From: Ignavibacteriales bacterium
GTDB lineage: Bacteria; Bacteroidota; Ignavibacteria; Ignavibacteriales; Ignavibacteriaceae
Assembly: GCA_003538625.1 (NCBI GenBank)
Contig: DPRR01000001.1
Coordinates: 62,001 to 126,000, forward strand
DNA: 64,000 nucleotides
Direction of reading: 5' to 3'
Positions 42,089 to 49,703 of the stretch are shown piece after piece. The first letter of the stretch is position 1; every line of letters begins with the position of its first letter. The notes beneath the pieces are model-generated. The model was given only the letters and a program-made list of their open reading frames with translations. It was not told the DNA's origin and did no database searches. The position numbers were made by a program, and so were the translations under genes.

Positions 42089-43213
42089 TTGAAAACTGCA
42101 ATAGTACACGAATGGCTTGTTAATTATGCCGGCTCTGAAAAATGCGTGGAGTCATTTATAAATATCTGGCCGGATGCAGATGTTTTTACTCTCGTTGATT
42201 TTTTAGATGATGATCTAAGAGGAGTCATTTTAAAAGGTAAAAAGACAAAAACATCTTTTATTCAGCATCTGCCTTATGCAAAAAAACAGCATCGTAAATA
42301 TTTACCTTTGTTTCCCCGTGCAATTGAATCTTTCAACCTGAAAAATTATGAATTAATTATTTCAAGTTCGCATTCTGTCGCTAAAGGAGTGCGAACAAAA
42401 AAAAATCAACTTCATATTTGCTATTGCCATACGCCTATGCGATATGCCTGGGATGAAGCAGAATATTATTTGAAAGAGGCAAAATTGGATTCCGGAATTA
42501 AAGGATGGGTTTCTCATCTTGTTTTAAAGTATTTGCGAAAATGGGATATCAAATCTTCAAACAATGTTAATTACTTTATTGCAAACTCTCAGCATATTGC
42601 AAATAAAATAAAAAGAATTTATAATCGTGAATCAGATGTGATCTATCCACCTGTTGATGTTAATAAATTTTCTTTAACAACTGAGAAAGAAGATTTTTAT
42701 TTAACGGCATCAAGATTGGTGCCCTACAAAAGAATGGATTTAATTGTTGATGCTTTTGCAAAAATGCTGGATAAAAAACTAGTAGTAATTGGCAGCGGAC
42801 CGGAGAAAGAAAAAATTCTTGCCAAAGCTACCCCAAATATTGATGTAATTGGTTATCAGGATTTTGAAAGTTTACGTGATTACATGCAAAAAGCTAAAGC
42901 ATTTGTATTTGCTGCTGAAGAGGATTTTGGAATTATTGTTGTTGAAGCCATGGCTTGCGGAACACCAGTTATAGCCGGTAATTATGGCGGTACAGCCGAG
43001 TCTGTAATCGATGGAGTAACCGGAATCTTATTTAAGAAGCAGGATGTAGAATCAATAGTTGAAGCTGTAAAAAAGTTTGATGTTATTTCGCATTCGATTA
43101 ATTACCGGGAAATCAGATTGCATTCTGAAAAGTTCAGCAGAGAAATGTTTGAAGATAAAATTAAATCATATGTTGATGAAAAAATCGAACTTTTTGAGAA
43201 GAATAAAAAATAG
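42089..43213 (+). CDS. glycosyltransferase family 4 (WbaZ-like)
   Basis: 374 residues from the TTG at 42089, preceded by AAGAAGAG. The start MKTAIVHEWLVNYAGSEKCV matches the GT4 group of mannosyl/rhamnosyl transferases (WbaZ-like). The C-terminal half has FYLTASRLVPYKRMDLIV and FVFAAEEDFGIIVVEAMACG, with EDFGIxxVEAMACGTPVI as the conserved donor-binding motif. Nine bases separate it from the initiating transferase gene, so the pair works together. Confidence 0.88.
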   Translation: MKTAIVHEWLVNYAGSEKCVESFINIWPDADVFTLVDFLDDDLRGVILKGKKTKTSFIQHLPYAKKQHRKYLPLFPRAIESFNLKNYELIISSSHSVAKGVRTKKNQLHICYCHTPMRYAWDEAEYYLKEAKLDSGIKGWVSHLVLKYLRKWDIKSSNNVNYFIANSQHIANKIKRIYNRESDVIYPPVDVNKFSLTTEKEDFYLTASRLVPYKRMDLIVDAFAKMLDKKLVVIGSGPEKEKILAKATPNIDVIGYQDFESLRDYMQKAKAFVFAAEEDFGIIVVEAMACGTPVIAGNYGGTAESVIDGVTGILFKKQDVESIVEAVKKFDVISHSINYREIRLHSEKFSREMFEDKIKSYVDEKIELFEKNKK

Positions 43214-43222
43214 ATAAATATA

Positions 43223-44620
43223 ATGATCGTTAACCAAAAATCTATTTACACTTCCAGACTGATTTCAGATTTAATATTAATTAATCTATCATTTATAGTT
43301 TCTGCCGTTCTTGCACAATCTTTAAACACACTTCTTGAACGTAATTACATGTTTATCCTGTTGCTTTTACTGAATATTATCTGGTTTATTAATGCAAACC
43401 TTACAGGGTTTTACAGTGATTTTTTTACCAGATCATTTTCATTTCAATTTTTTAGCATTTTAAAAAGTGTACTTATTCAAGTCGGTACAACTGTCCTGTT
43501 TATATTTTTATCAAAAGAAAATCTTTTTACCAGAAACTTTATCGTGTTCTACGGACTGTTTTTAACGATCACCATTAGTCTGCGCACAGCAGCGTTTAAA
43601 TACGTAATGATCTCATTAAGGAGAAAAGGCAAGAACATTAGAAACCTCTTGATTATTGGTGCAAGTGAGGTTGGACAAAATTTTAAAGAAACAATTATTA
43701 GCAATCCGGATTTTGGTTATCACTTTACAGGTTTTCTCGATGATATTATTAAAGAAGATGCAGTTGTTGGAACCGTTGACCAACTTGACAACAAACTAAA
43801 GCAATTAGAAATTGATGAAGTGGTAATTGCTTTAGGTTCTCAGCCGACTGAGTTACTTGATGAAATTATAAGAGTATGCAATATTAACGCAGTCAGGATT
43901 CATATCATCCCGGATTATTTCAGGTTTTTATCCAGTAGATTTCAAATAAGCACTATCGGAAATTTCCCAATCATCACAGCAAGGCAAGAGCCTTTAGAAG
44001 AAGCAAACAGACGATTTCTTAAAAGATCTTTTGATATTTTATTTTCATCTCTTGTAATTATATTTGTTTTAAGCTGGCTTTATCCAATAATAGCTTTATT
44101 TATAAAAATAAACTCTAAGGGAAATATCTTGTTCATTCAAAAAAGAATTGGTGTAAAAAATGAAATGTTTAACTGCTATAAATTCAGAACTCTGACTGAA
44201 GAATCATCTAAGGAAAGTGAAGCCTTTAATCCTGTTTTAGCTGGTGATAAAAGGATTACAAGCATCGGTAAGTTTTTAAGAAAATCTAATATAGATGAAT
44301 TGCCTCAATTCTTTAATGTTATAAAAGGTGATATGTCAGTTGTTGGTCCCCGCCCGCATGCAATACCATATCAGGATATGTATGGAAAGATATTTGAAGA
44401 AATAAAAATGCGGCATAATGTTCGACCGGGTATAACCGGTTGGGCGCAGGTAAATGGATTACGCGGTGATGTTGAAAATTTGGAAGAGAATAAAAAAAGA
44501 ACTTTGTTAAGAATGAAATATGATCTTTGGTACATTGAAAACTGGACAATGCGACTTGATATCCAGATTATTTTGATGACTATCTGGCAAATGATAAGGG
44601 GCAATACAAAAGCTATTTAA
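43223..44620 (+). CDS. initiating sugar-phosphate transferase (WcaJ/CpsE-like polyprenyl glycosylphosphotransferase)
   Basis: 465 residues. Four N-terminal transmembrane segments (about 10-115) are followed by a Rossmann-like domain with IIGASEVGQNF. A fifth membrane segment (about 275-300) precedes the bacterial sugar-transferase domain with RFLKRSFDILFSSLVI, NCYKFRTL, RKSNIDELPQFFNVIKGDMS, VGPRP and GITGWAQVNGLRGD. It moves hexose-1-phosphate, often glucose or galactose, onto undecaprenyl phosphate and so starts the repeat unit made by the surrounding genes. Confidence 0.92.
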   Translation: MIVNQKSIYTSRLISDLILINLSFIVSAVLAQSLNTLLERNYMFILLLLLNIIWFINANLTGFYSDFFTRSFSFQFFSILKSVLIQVGTTVLFIFLSKENLFTRNFIVFYGLFLTITISLRTAAFKYVMISLRRKGKNIRNLLIIGASEVGQNFKETIISNPDFGYHFTGFLDDIIKEDAVVGTVDQLDNKLKQLEIDEVVIALGSQPTELLDEIIRVCNINAVRIHIIPDYFRFLSSRFQISTIGNFPIITARQEPLEEANRRFLKRSFDILFSSLVIIFVLSWLYPIIALFIKINSKGNILFIQKRIGVKNEMFNCYKFRTLTEESSKESEAFNPVLAGDKRITSIGKFLRKSNIDELPQFFNVIKGDMSVVGPRPHAIPYQDMYGKIFEEIKMRHNVRPGITGWAQVNGLRGDVENLEENKKRTLLRMKYDLWYIENWTMRLDIQIILMTIWQMIRGNTKAI

Positions 44621-44628
44621 ATGTTTCT

Positions 44629-45414
44629 TCAGGGAAGTTTATATTCATATAACTCTGCTTTTTTATCAGAAACCACATAGACTTTTTTGTTTGAATAATC
44701 AACAACTAATCCTTCTGGTTGATCAACATTAATCTTATATATATTAATCGGATTGCTATTTAAATCTGTTTGAACAATCATTTTTGATTCATCACTAATT
44801 ATCCAAAGCGTGGTATCTTTAACAGAAAAAAATATATCTGAATAATCACTTGCAAAATCTAATTCTATCCTAAAAATTTCATTAAAATCGGCATCGGTTT
44901 TTATTAACAGACCGGGATGTTTTTCATTGAGTAGATAAAAATTTTTATTGCTTGCATCATAACAGATCCCTTCCAATCCTTCATTTAATTTTCCTTTTAA
45001 ATCAAAATTTTTCCGTTTGATTTCTTTACCAGAAGTATCAACTACCACAATCTCTCGCGTGCGTTCCAGGATTACAGCAAGTTTATCCGAATCAATTACA
45101 GTAATACCTTCCAAATCTTCACCATTTACAACAAATGATTTGATTATATTACCTTTCAGATCCAATTTGTACACTTTACTGTTACTATCGCTAACTGACC
45201 AGAAAGAATTACTTTGGTACGAAAATGCAAGTCCTGATGGTTCGGGAACATTTAAAGGCGACATTTTTTGTAGTAAAAGATTTTCCAGGATTGGTGTTTC
45301 TTTCCCGTTAGTATTACATTTGTAAAGAGTTAATATTACTAGAATGATAATAATAGTAATTGCACAATTTTTGATTATAAGTTTCAAATCTGATTTAGAC
45401 TTGCGCATTTTCAT
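44629..45414 (-). CDS. SdiA-regulated-domain-like lipoprotein/anchored protein
   Basis: 261 residues. A signal anchor (IKNCAITIIIILVILTLYKC, about 14-33) is followed by a beta-propeller with NVPEPSGLAFSYQSNSFWSV, GEDLEGITVID, LNEGLEGICYD and DQPEGLVVDYSNK. The repeated E-G-x-x-x-D pattern belongs to SdiA-regulated/phytase-like propellers, which are found near surface-polysaccharide genes and may bind metals or hydrolyse phosphate esters. The Cys at the end of the hydrophobic stretch could be a lipid anchor. It is convergent with the polysaccharide cluster. Confidence 0.78.
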   Translation of the reverse strand: MKMRKSKSDLKLIIKNCAITIIIILVILTLYKCNTNGKETPILENLLLQKMSPLNVPEPSGLAFSYQSNSFWSVSDSNSKVYKLDLKGNIIKSFVVNGEDLEGITVIDSDKLAVILERTREIVVVDTSGKEIKRKNFDLKGKLNEGLEGICYDASNKNFYLLNEKHPGLLIKTDADFNEIFRIELDFASDYSDIFFSVKDTTLWIISDESKMIVQTDLNSNPINIYKINVDQPEGLVVDYSNKKVYVVSDKKAELYEYKLP

Positions 45415-45495
45415 AAATATTTTTCAAAATGTTATTTTTAGAGGAGTTATAATATAATGTATGGAACTCAGTTTTTTGAAAGGAGAGATATCTAA

Positions 45496-45882
45496 ATGAT
45501 GCTAAGTGAAGGATTTTTTCGATTATCAGCAATGGCAGGAGTACTAATCATATTACTTGTCCTTTTGTTTGGTTATCTTTTTTTTGAACCTTTTTTGACT
45601 GAAGAAACCATCTCAATAAAGGTGATTAATAAAGCTAAGTTTGGACATGAGATAGGTAAATACTTTGTTTTTACGGATGATGAGGTCTTTTATAATTCAA
45701 ATAATTATTACCAGAGTAAGGAAAATGCGGCTGAATTGGATCAAAAAATCTATCCCGGCGCAACGTATAAAGTAAAAGTTGTGGGTGTTTATCTCCCCTG
45801 GCTGCCTCGTTTTAGAAATATCACAAAAATTCTCGCAATTAATGGCGTACCCGAAGTAGAAAGACCGAGTTTATCAAATTAG
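45496..45882 (+). CDS. membrane-anchored small protein (DUF1523-like)
   Basis: 128 residues. One N-terminal transmembrane helix (GVLIILLVLLFGYLFF, about 15-30) is followed by an extracytoplasmic domain with KYFVFTDDEVFYNSNN and YKVKVVGVYLPW, close to the 'Y-x-VFTD-E-VF ... Y-x-VKV-G-W' pattern I remember from DUF1523. The gene has a strong ribosome site (AAAGGAGAG). Role is unknown. It is probably a single-gene unit. Confidence 0.6.
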   Translation: MMLSEGFFRLSAMAGVLIILLVLLFGYLFFEPFLTEETISIKVINKAKFGHEIGKYFVFTDDEVFYNSNNYYQSKENAAELDQKIYPGATYKVKVVGVYLPWLPRFRNITKILAINGVPEVERPSLSN

Positions 45883-45962
45883 TATTCAATTTATTCTAAC
45901 ATTTTTATTATTTTACAATTGTCAATTAAATTAATTAATCAAACAATATAAGGGGATCTTAT

Positions 45963-46262
45963 ATGGCAGTTCTGATAACTGATGAATGTATTTCTTGCAA
46001 CGCTTGCGAAGTAGAATGCCCTAATAATGCAATATACGGCGCGGGAGATTCTTGGTTACTTGGTGGTGAATCGTTTGAAGCTTTAAACTCAGATCATACA
46101 TATATTGCTCATGATAAGTGTACAGAATGTGTTGGTTTTTATGATGAACCTCAATGTATTCCTGCTTGTCCTACGGAAGCAATATCTATGGATTCTGAAA
46201 GAGTTGAAACTAAAGAACAGTTAATGGCTAAGAAAGAACATTTAGATAAAGTTGGAAGATAA
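45963..46262 (+). CDS. 2[4Fe-4S] ferredoxin, Alvin type
   Basis: 99 residues. The first cluster is CISCNACEVECP (CxxCxxCxxxCP). The second is CTECVGFYDEPQCIPACP, that is Cx2Cx8Cx3C, the longer spacing that defines the Allochromatium-type (Alvin) ferredoxins. Such proteins carry low-potential electrons in anaerobic or nitrogen metabolism. AGGGG lies 8 nt before the ATG. The gene ends with a strong hairpin terminator. No partner oxidoreductase is near. Confidence 0.93.
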   Translation: MAVLITDECISCNACEVECPNNAIYGAGDSWLLGGESFEALNSDHTYIAHDKCTECVGFYDEPQCIPACPTEAISMDSERVETKEQLMAKKEHLDKVGR

Positions 46263-46280
46263 TTTTTTCTAGAATTATAA

Positions 46281-46305
46281 AAGGGAGCGATAAGCTCCCT
46301 TTTTT
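46281..46305 (+). terminator. rho-independent terminator of the ferredoxin gene
   Basis: AAGGGAGC (46281-46288) pairs with GCTCCCTT (46294-46301), loop GATAA, followed by TTTTT. It lies 18 bp after the ferredoxin stop. Confidence 0.9.
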
Positions 46306-46344
46306 ATTTTAAACCGGATTGAGGTCCGGTGATCAGTAAAAATA

Positions 46345-47304
46345 TTATTTACTTTTAACTTTCTTTTTCTTTATTAACTTCTTTTGAGGACCGCAGTATT
46401 TTTTAATCATTTCATATGCATCAAAATAACCACGCTCACCAGCTTTTTTAAAATCTAAACAGGCATTATTATTTTCTCCCAAAGCAATTTCTGTTATGCC
46501 TCTAAAATAGTAAGCTTTTGCTGATGTGGAATCAAGTTTTATAATTGTACTGTAATTATTAAGTGCTCCCTTATTATCATTAATTTTCATTTTAGCTTCT
46601 GCCAGAATGAATAAAGTATTTGTATTTGTCGAATCAATCAGTAATGAACTTTCATAATCTTCAACAGCACCGGTAAAATCTCCAAGCAGCATTTTTTCAT
46701 TAGCTCGGTTATAGTACGCAATACCATCTGTAGTATCCAGCACCAATGCTTTTGAATAATTATCAATTGCAAGTTTACTGTTTCCCATTACAGCGTATAT
46801 GTTTCCGATATTTACATAAGTGTTTGGGTTTCTTGAATCATATTTAACTGATTGTGTATAATATTCTAAAGCAAGCTGATTCTCACCATTCAAATATTCC
46901 AGATAACCTAAATCAAATAGCAAATCGCCGGATTCTGAATTAATATCATAAGCCTGTCGTAAATCTTGTTTCGCTGCTTCAAGATTGTTATTCTCCAAAA
47001 ACAATTTGCCTCTTAAATGGAGCGCATTAAAATTTATCTTAAGAGCTAAAGATTTGTTTAAATCATCCATTGCTAGATTTTTATTACCAACTTTATAGTT
47101 TGCTTTAGCCCTTAAAACATAAAAATCAGGCTGGTCATTTTGAATTTCTAGTGCTCTGTTTATAAAAGTCAATGCCGTTTGATATCTGCCTTGATTATAT
47201 GCTTCTTCTGCTGATGTGTACTCAGACAATTGTTCGGTAACAGAACAACTGATCAGTAGTAATCCAAAAATTAAAAAAATTGAAAGTGTTTTTAATATTT
47301 TCAT
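46345..47304 (-). CDS. TPR repeat lipoprotein
   Basis: 319 residues. The start MKILKTLSIFLIFGLLLISC has a lipobox ending at Cys20. From about residue 30 to 300 come seven to eight 34-residue TPR units, for example AEEAYNQGRYQTALTFINRA and NTYVNIGNIYAVMGNSKLAI. TPR proteins act as scaffolds for protein complexes; here probably at the periplasmic side of a membrane. The last residues are Lys-rich (KKLIKKKKVKSK). The gene lies 9 bp after the small helical protein at 47314 and shares its transcript. Confidence 0.85.
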   Translation of the reverse strand: MKILKTLSIFLIFGLLLISCSVTEQLSEYTSAEEAYNQGRYQTALTFINRALEIQNDQPDFYVLRAKANYKVGNKNLAMDDLNKSLALKINFNALHLRGKLFLENNNLEAAKQDLRQAYDINSESGDLLFDLGYLEYLNGENQLALEYYTQSVKYDSRNPNTYVNIGNIYAVMGNSKLAIDNYSKALVLDTTDGIAYYNRANEKMLLGDFTGAVEDYESSLLIDSTNTNTLFILAEAKMKINDNKGALNNYSTIIKLDSTSAKAYYFRGITEIALGENNNACLDFKKAGERGYFDAYEMIKKYCGPQKKLIKKKKVKSK

Positions 47305-47313
47305 TCTAAATAA

Positions 47314-47673
47314 TTACATTTCTTTTAAATTCTTCTTATCTAAAAAATATTCAATTATAGTTTCACCATCTCTAAGCGGATCTATTTCAGTACCAGTTTC
47401 AAAATTCTGATCAACTTTTTTCGTCAATCTTTCTGCAGCATCTTTTATATTTTTAGGAATTGATTCATCTTCCTGAAGATGAGTAAGCATACTCATCGCA
47501 GAATCTCCCCAATCTTTTTTGGGATTAAATTCAAGCCATAAACTGATTGCAAAAAAACAACCACGACGGGCACATACTCTTGCTTTTCCTAAGTTCCCTG
47601 TCTGCTTCGCTATTTCACCAACCTGAATTTCAGCATGCGCTGTGGTATACATTATATCTCTGAAAGATGGCAT
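47314..47673 (-). CDS. conserved hypothetical helical protein (HEPN-like?)
   Basis: 119 residues, no signal peptide. The pattern AHAEIQVGEIAKQTGNLGKARVCARRGCFF is one I have seen in uncharacterised helical proteins that some annotate as HEPN-like, but no clear RxxxxH motif is visible. WGDSAMSMLTHLQEDESIP follows. It begins three bases after the Nudix gene's stop and ends 9 bp before the TPR lipoprotein, so the three probably form an operon. Function is unknown. Confidence 0.55.
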   Translation of the reverse strand: MPSFRDIMYTTAHAEIQVGEIAKQTGNLGKARVCARRGCFFAISLWLEFNPKKDWGDSAMSMLTHLQEDESIPKNIKDAAERLTKKVDQNFETGTEIDPLRDGETIIEYFLDKKNLKEM

Positions 47674-47676
47674 ATA

Positions 47677-48303
47677 TTAATCAAAAAATGTTTTCCGTAT
47701 GGGGTCTATTAAATGCAGCTTAATTTCATTTAAATGCTTCTCATTTGTACGATTTAATGATAATACCGGAAGGTTATTGAAATCGAAAAATTGCACATCG
47801 ATAGTTTCATCACTGGGCGCAGCTTCACCACCAATTAACTCACAAAGAAAAATTATTTTGAATGCATGAAAGAATTCTAATCGACCGCCAACTCTGTTCG
47901 CATCAAAAACACCAATAACTTTAATTGGTTTTACATCATACCCGCTTTCTTCTTTGCATTCTCTTGTAGCAACTTCCGAAGGAACATCGCCAACATCTGC
48001 CCAGCCACCCGGCATTGCCCAGCAATTATCATTTGTTTCCTGCACCAGCAAAATTTTGCCCTCCTTTATTACCGCAGCACGAACATCAATTTTTGGTGTA
48101 GCATAACCAGGATGTTCCATCAAAATTTTTTGTACGGATTCTTTTTCTAAATCTGTATGATGTTCAATTATTTCAGCGGTAATTTCGGTCAATCTTTTAT
48201 ATCGATTTTTTTCATAATCGGTAACCGCAAATGCATAACCTGTTTGTGCAAGCTGCTGGATCTCTCTGGCGATGGCCAACCATTTAGTCGACTGTTCTTC
48301 CAT
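47677..48303 (-). CDS. Nudix hydrolase with N-terminal helical domain (ADP-ribose pyrophosphatase-like)
   Basis: 208 residues. The first 65 residues (STKWLAIAREIQQLAQTGYA...) form the short N-terminal domain of the Nudix_N_2 group. The Nudix box is GGWADVGDVPSEVATRECKE followed by ESGYDV; the first Glu of the GX5EX7REUXEEXGU pattern is Asp here, the rest is intact. The enzyme probably cleaves a nucleoside diphosphate linked to another moiety, perhaps ADP-ribose. It heads a likely three-gene operon with 47314 and 46345. Confidence 0.88.
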   Translation of the reverse strand: MEEQSTKWLAIAREIQQLAQTGYAFAVTDYEKNRYKRLTEITAEIIEHHTDLEKESVQKILMEHPGYATPKIDVRAAVIKEGKILLVQETNDNCWAMPGGWADVGDVPSEVATRECKEESGYDVKPIKVIGVFDANRVGGRLEFFHAFKIIFLCELIGGEAAPSDETIDVQFFDFNNLPVLSLNRTNEKHLNEIKLHLIDPIRKTFFD

Positions 48304-48336
48304 AATTATAAATTCTTAATTGTACATTCTTAATTA

Positions 48337-49041
48337 TTAAAATGGATTTGTTGCCCATACAGTTACTTCAGGTATAAATCCCCTATCATCCATTTCTAAG
48401 GCAGAAACGATTGTATGTGCGATTTCAATTGGACGCAATTTATTTTTAACTTCGTCACGTTCAACTCTATCAAGATCACCAAAGGCAGTTGTAACTTCAC
48501 TTGGATTTACAAGAATAACGCGCACATTATATTTTCTTAATTCTGCCTGCCAGCATTGTGTCATTCCGCGCAAAGCAAATTTGGAAGATGCATACACAGT
48601 TCCGTTTGCAAAACCCTTTGTACCTGCCGTAGATGCAATGTTAATTATGTTACCGGATTTTTGTTTCTTAAAAATCTTAGCTGCTTCACTTGCCATTAGA
48701 GCGGCACCAAAAACGTTTACATCGTAAACTCTGCGGAATGTTTTCAAATCGATATCAGATAATTCATTCCAGGAATCTCCTATACCGGCATTATTAATTA
48801 GACAATCAAGTTTTTCAAATTCTTTCAGAAAAAGTTCATAAGTTTTGTGTATGTCATCTTCATTAGCAACATCAGCGTGGATTGGAAATGCTTTAATTTC
48901 TTTTGCAACTTTTTCGAGTTTTGATTTATCCCTGCCTGTGATTGCAACCTTGCCGCCTTTTTCAATTAGAAGTTTTGCCGTTGCTTTGCCAATTCCAGCG
49001 CTGCCGCCGGTAACCAGATAAGTTGAATCTTTAATGTTCAT
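48337..49041 (-). CDS. SDR family NAD(P)-dependent oxidoreductase
   Basis: 234 residues, classical short-chain dehydrogenase. The cofactor motif is TGGSAGIGKATA (about 11-22), followed by NNAG (LINNAGIGDSW), the catalytic Ser of NIASTAG and YASSK with the catalytic Tyr-x3-Lys. It probably reduces a ketone or oxidises an alcohol with NADP(H). AAGAGGAA just before the ATG is a good ribosome site. It may be transcribed with the Nudix gene 33 bp downstream. Substrate unknown. Confidence 0.92.
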   Translation of the reverse strand: MNIKDSTYLVTGGSAGIGKATAKLLIEKGGKVAITGRDKSKLEKVAKEIKAFPIHADVANEDDIHKTYELFLKEFEKLDCLINNAGIGDSWNELSDIDLKTFRRVYDVNVFGAALMASEAAKIFKKQKSGNIINIASTAGTKGFANGTVYASSKFALRGMTQCWQAELRKYNVRVILVNPSEVTTAFGDLDRVERDEVKNKLRPIEIAHTIVSALEMDDRGFIPEVTVWATNPF

Positions 49042-49192
49042 TTATTCCTCTTTTTTATTGCAAAGTTAAGGAGAAAGCGAAATTAAAAGAAAGGGACTTA
49101 TGCTTCTTAGAAACTTAGCAATGTTCAGCTACATCATCAGAATTAAATCAAAAAACATAAATTAACTTTACTCAATTATTCTTTATTAAACC

Positions 49193-49678
49193 CTATTCAA
49201 GATATTTTTTTGCAATAAAGTGTAAAGCTGTAAAATCTAAGAGACTTTCCAATTTAGTAATAATATCAAACTTATCATCAAAAACTCCCATTGTCTTTAG
49301 TTCTTTTAATACATGGTGAGCACCTTCTCTAACAAAAACCAATTCACTATTATTTACAAGTTCCTTCATCAATGGTTTGATTGAAGGTTTACCAATTCTG
49401 ATAAGTCCTTCTGCCGCAATCCAGCGAACGTCAAATTTATCATCCTTAAGGGCAGAAATAAGTATAGGGGTTCCAAGAGGATCTCCAATTTGTTCAATTG
49501 CTTTAATCGCTTCCCAACGGACTATATGTTTAGGTGAATTTTGCAGTTCTACCAGAAAATCAATTGCATCGGCACCGAGTCCAACAATTTTCTGTCTCGC
49601 AATTCTTCTTACTATTCCATTGTCACTGGAAAAATCATTTATGAGCTCAGAAATATTTTTATTGGTCACTTTTGTCAT
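49193..49678 (-). CDS. HEAT-repeat protein
   Basis: 161 residues. Four or so PBS-lyase-type HEAT units: RIARQKIVGLGADAIDFLVE, VRWEAIKAIEQIGDPLGTPI, VRWIAAEGLIRIGKPSIKPL and VREGAHHVLKELKTMG. HEAT proteins bind other proteins and have no catalytic role of their own. The C-terminal 30 residues are a separate helix. It follows the P-type ATPase gene by 25 bp on the same strand, so it may regulate or be made with that pump. Confidence 0.85.
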   Translation of the reverse strand: MTKVTNKNISELINDFSSDNGIVRRIARQKIVGLGADAIDFLVELQNSPKHIVRWEAIKAIEQIGDPLGTPILISALKDDKFDVRWIAAEGLIRIGKPSIKPLMKELVNNSELVFVREGAHHVLKELKTMGVFDDKFDIITKLESLLDFTALHFIAKKYLE

Positions 49679-49703
49679 AATAAATCCTTTACTTTATTTT
49701 TAA

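Noticed and set aside
44319..44604. Two minus-strand ORFs over the end of the initiating transferase
   Set aside because: Shadows of a gene with clear sugar-transferase motifs.
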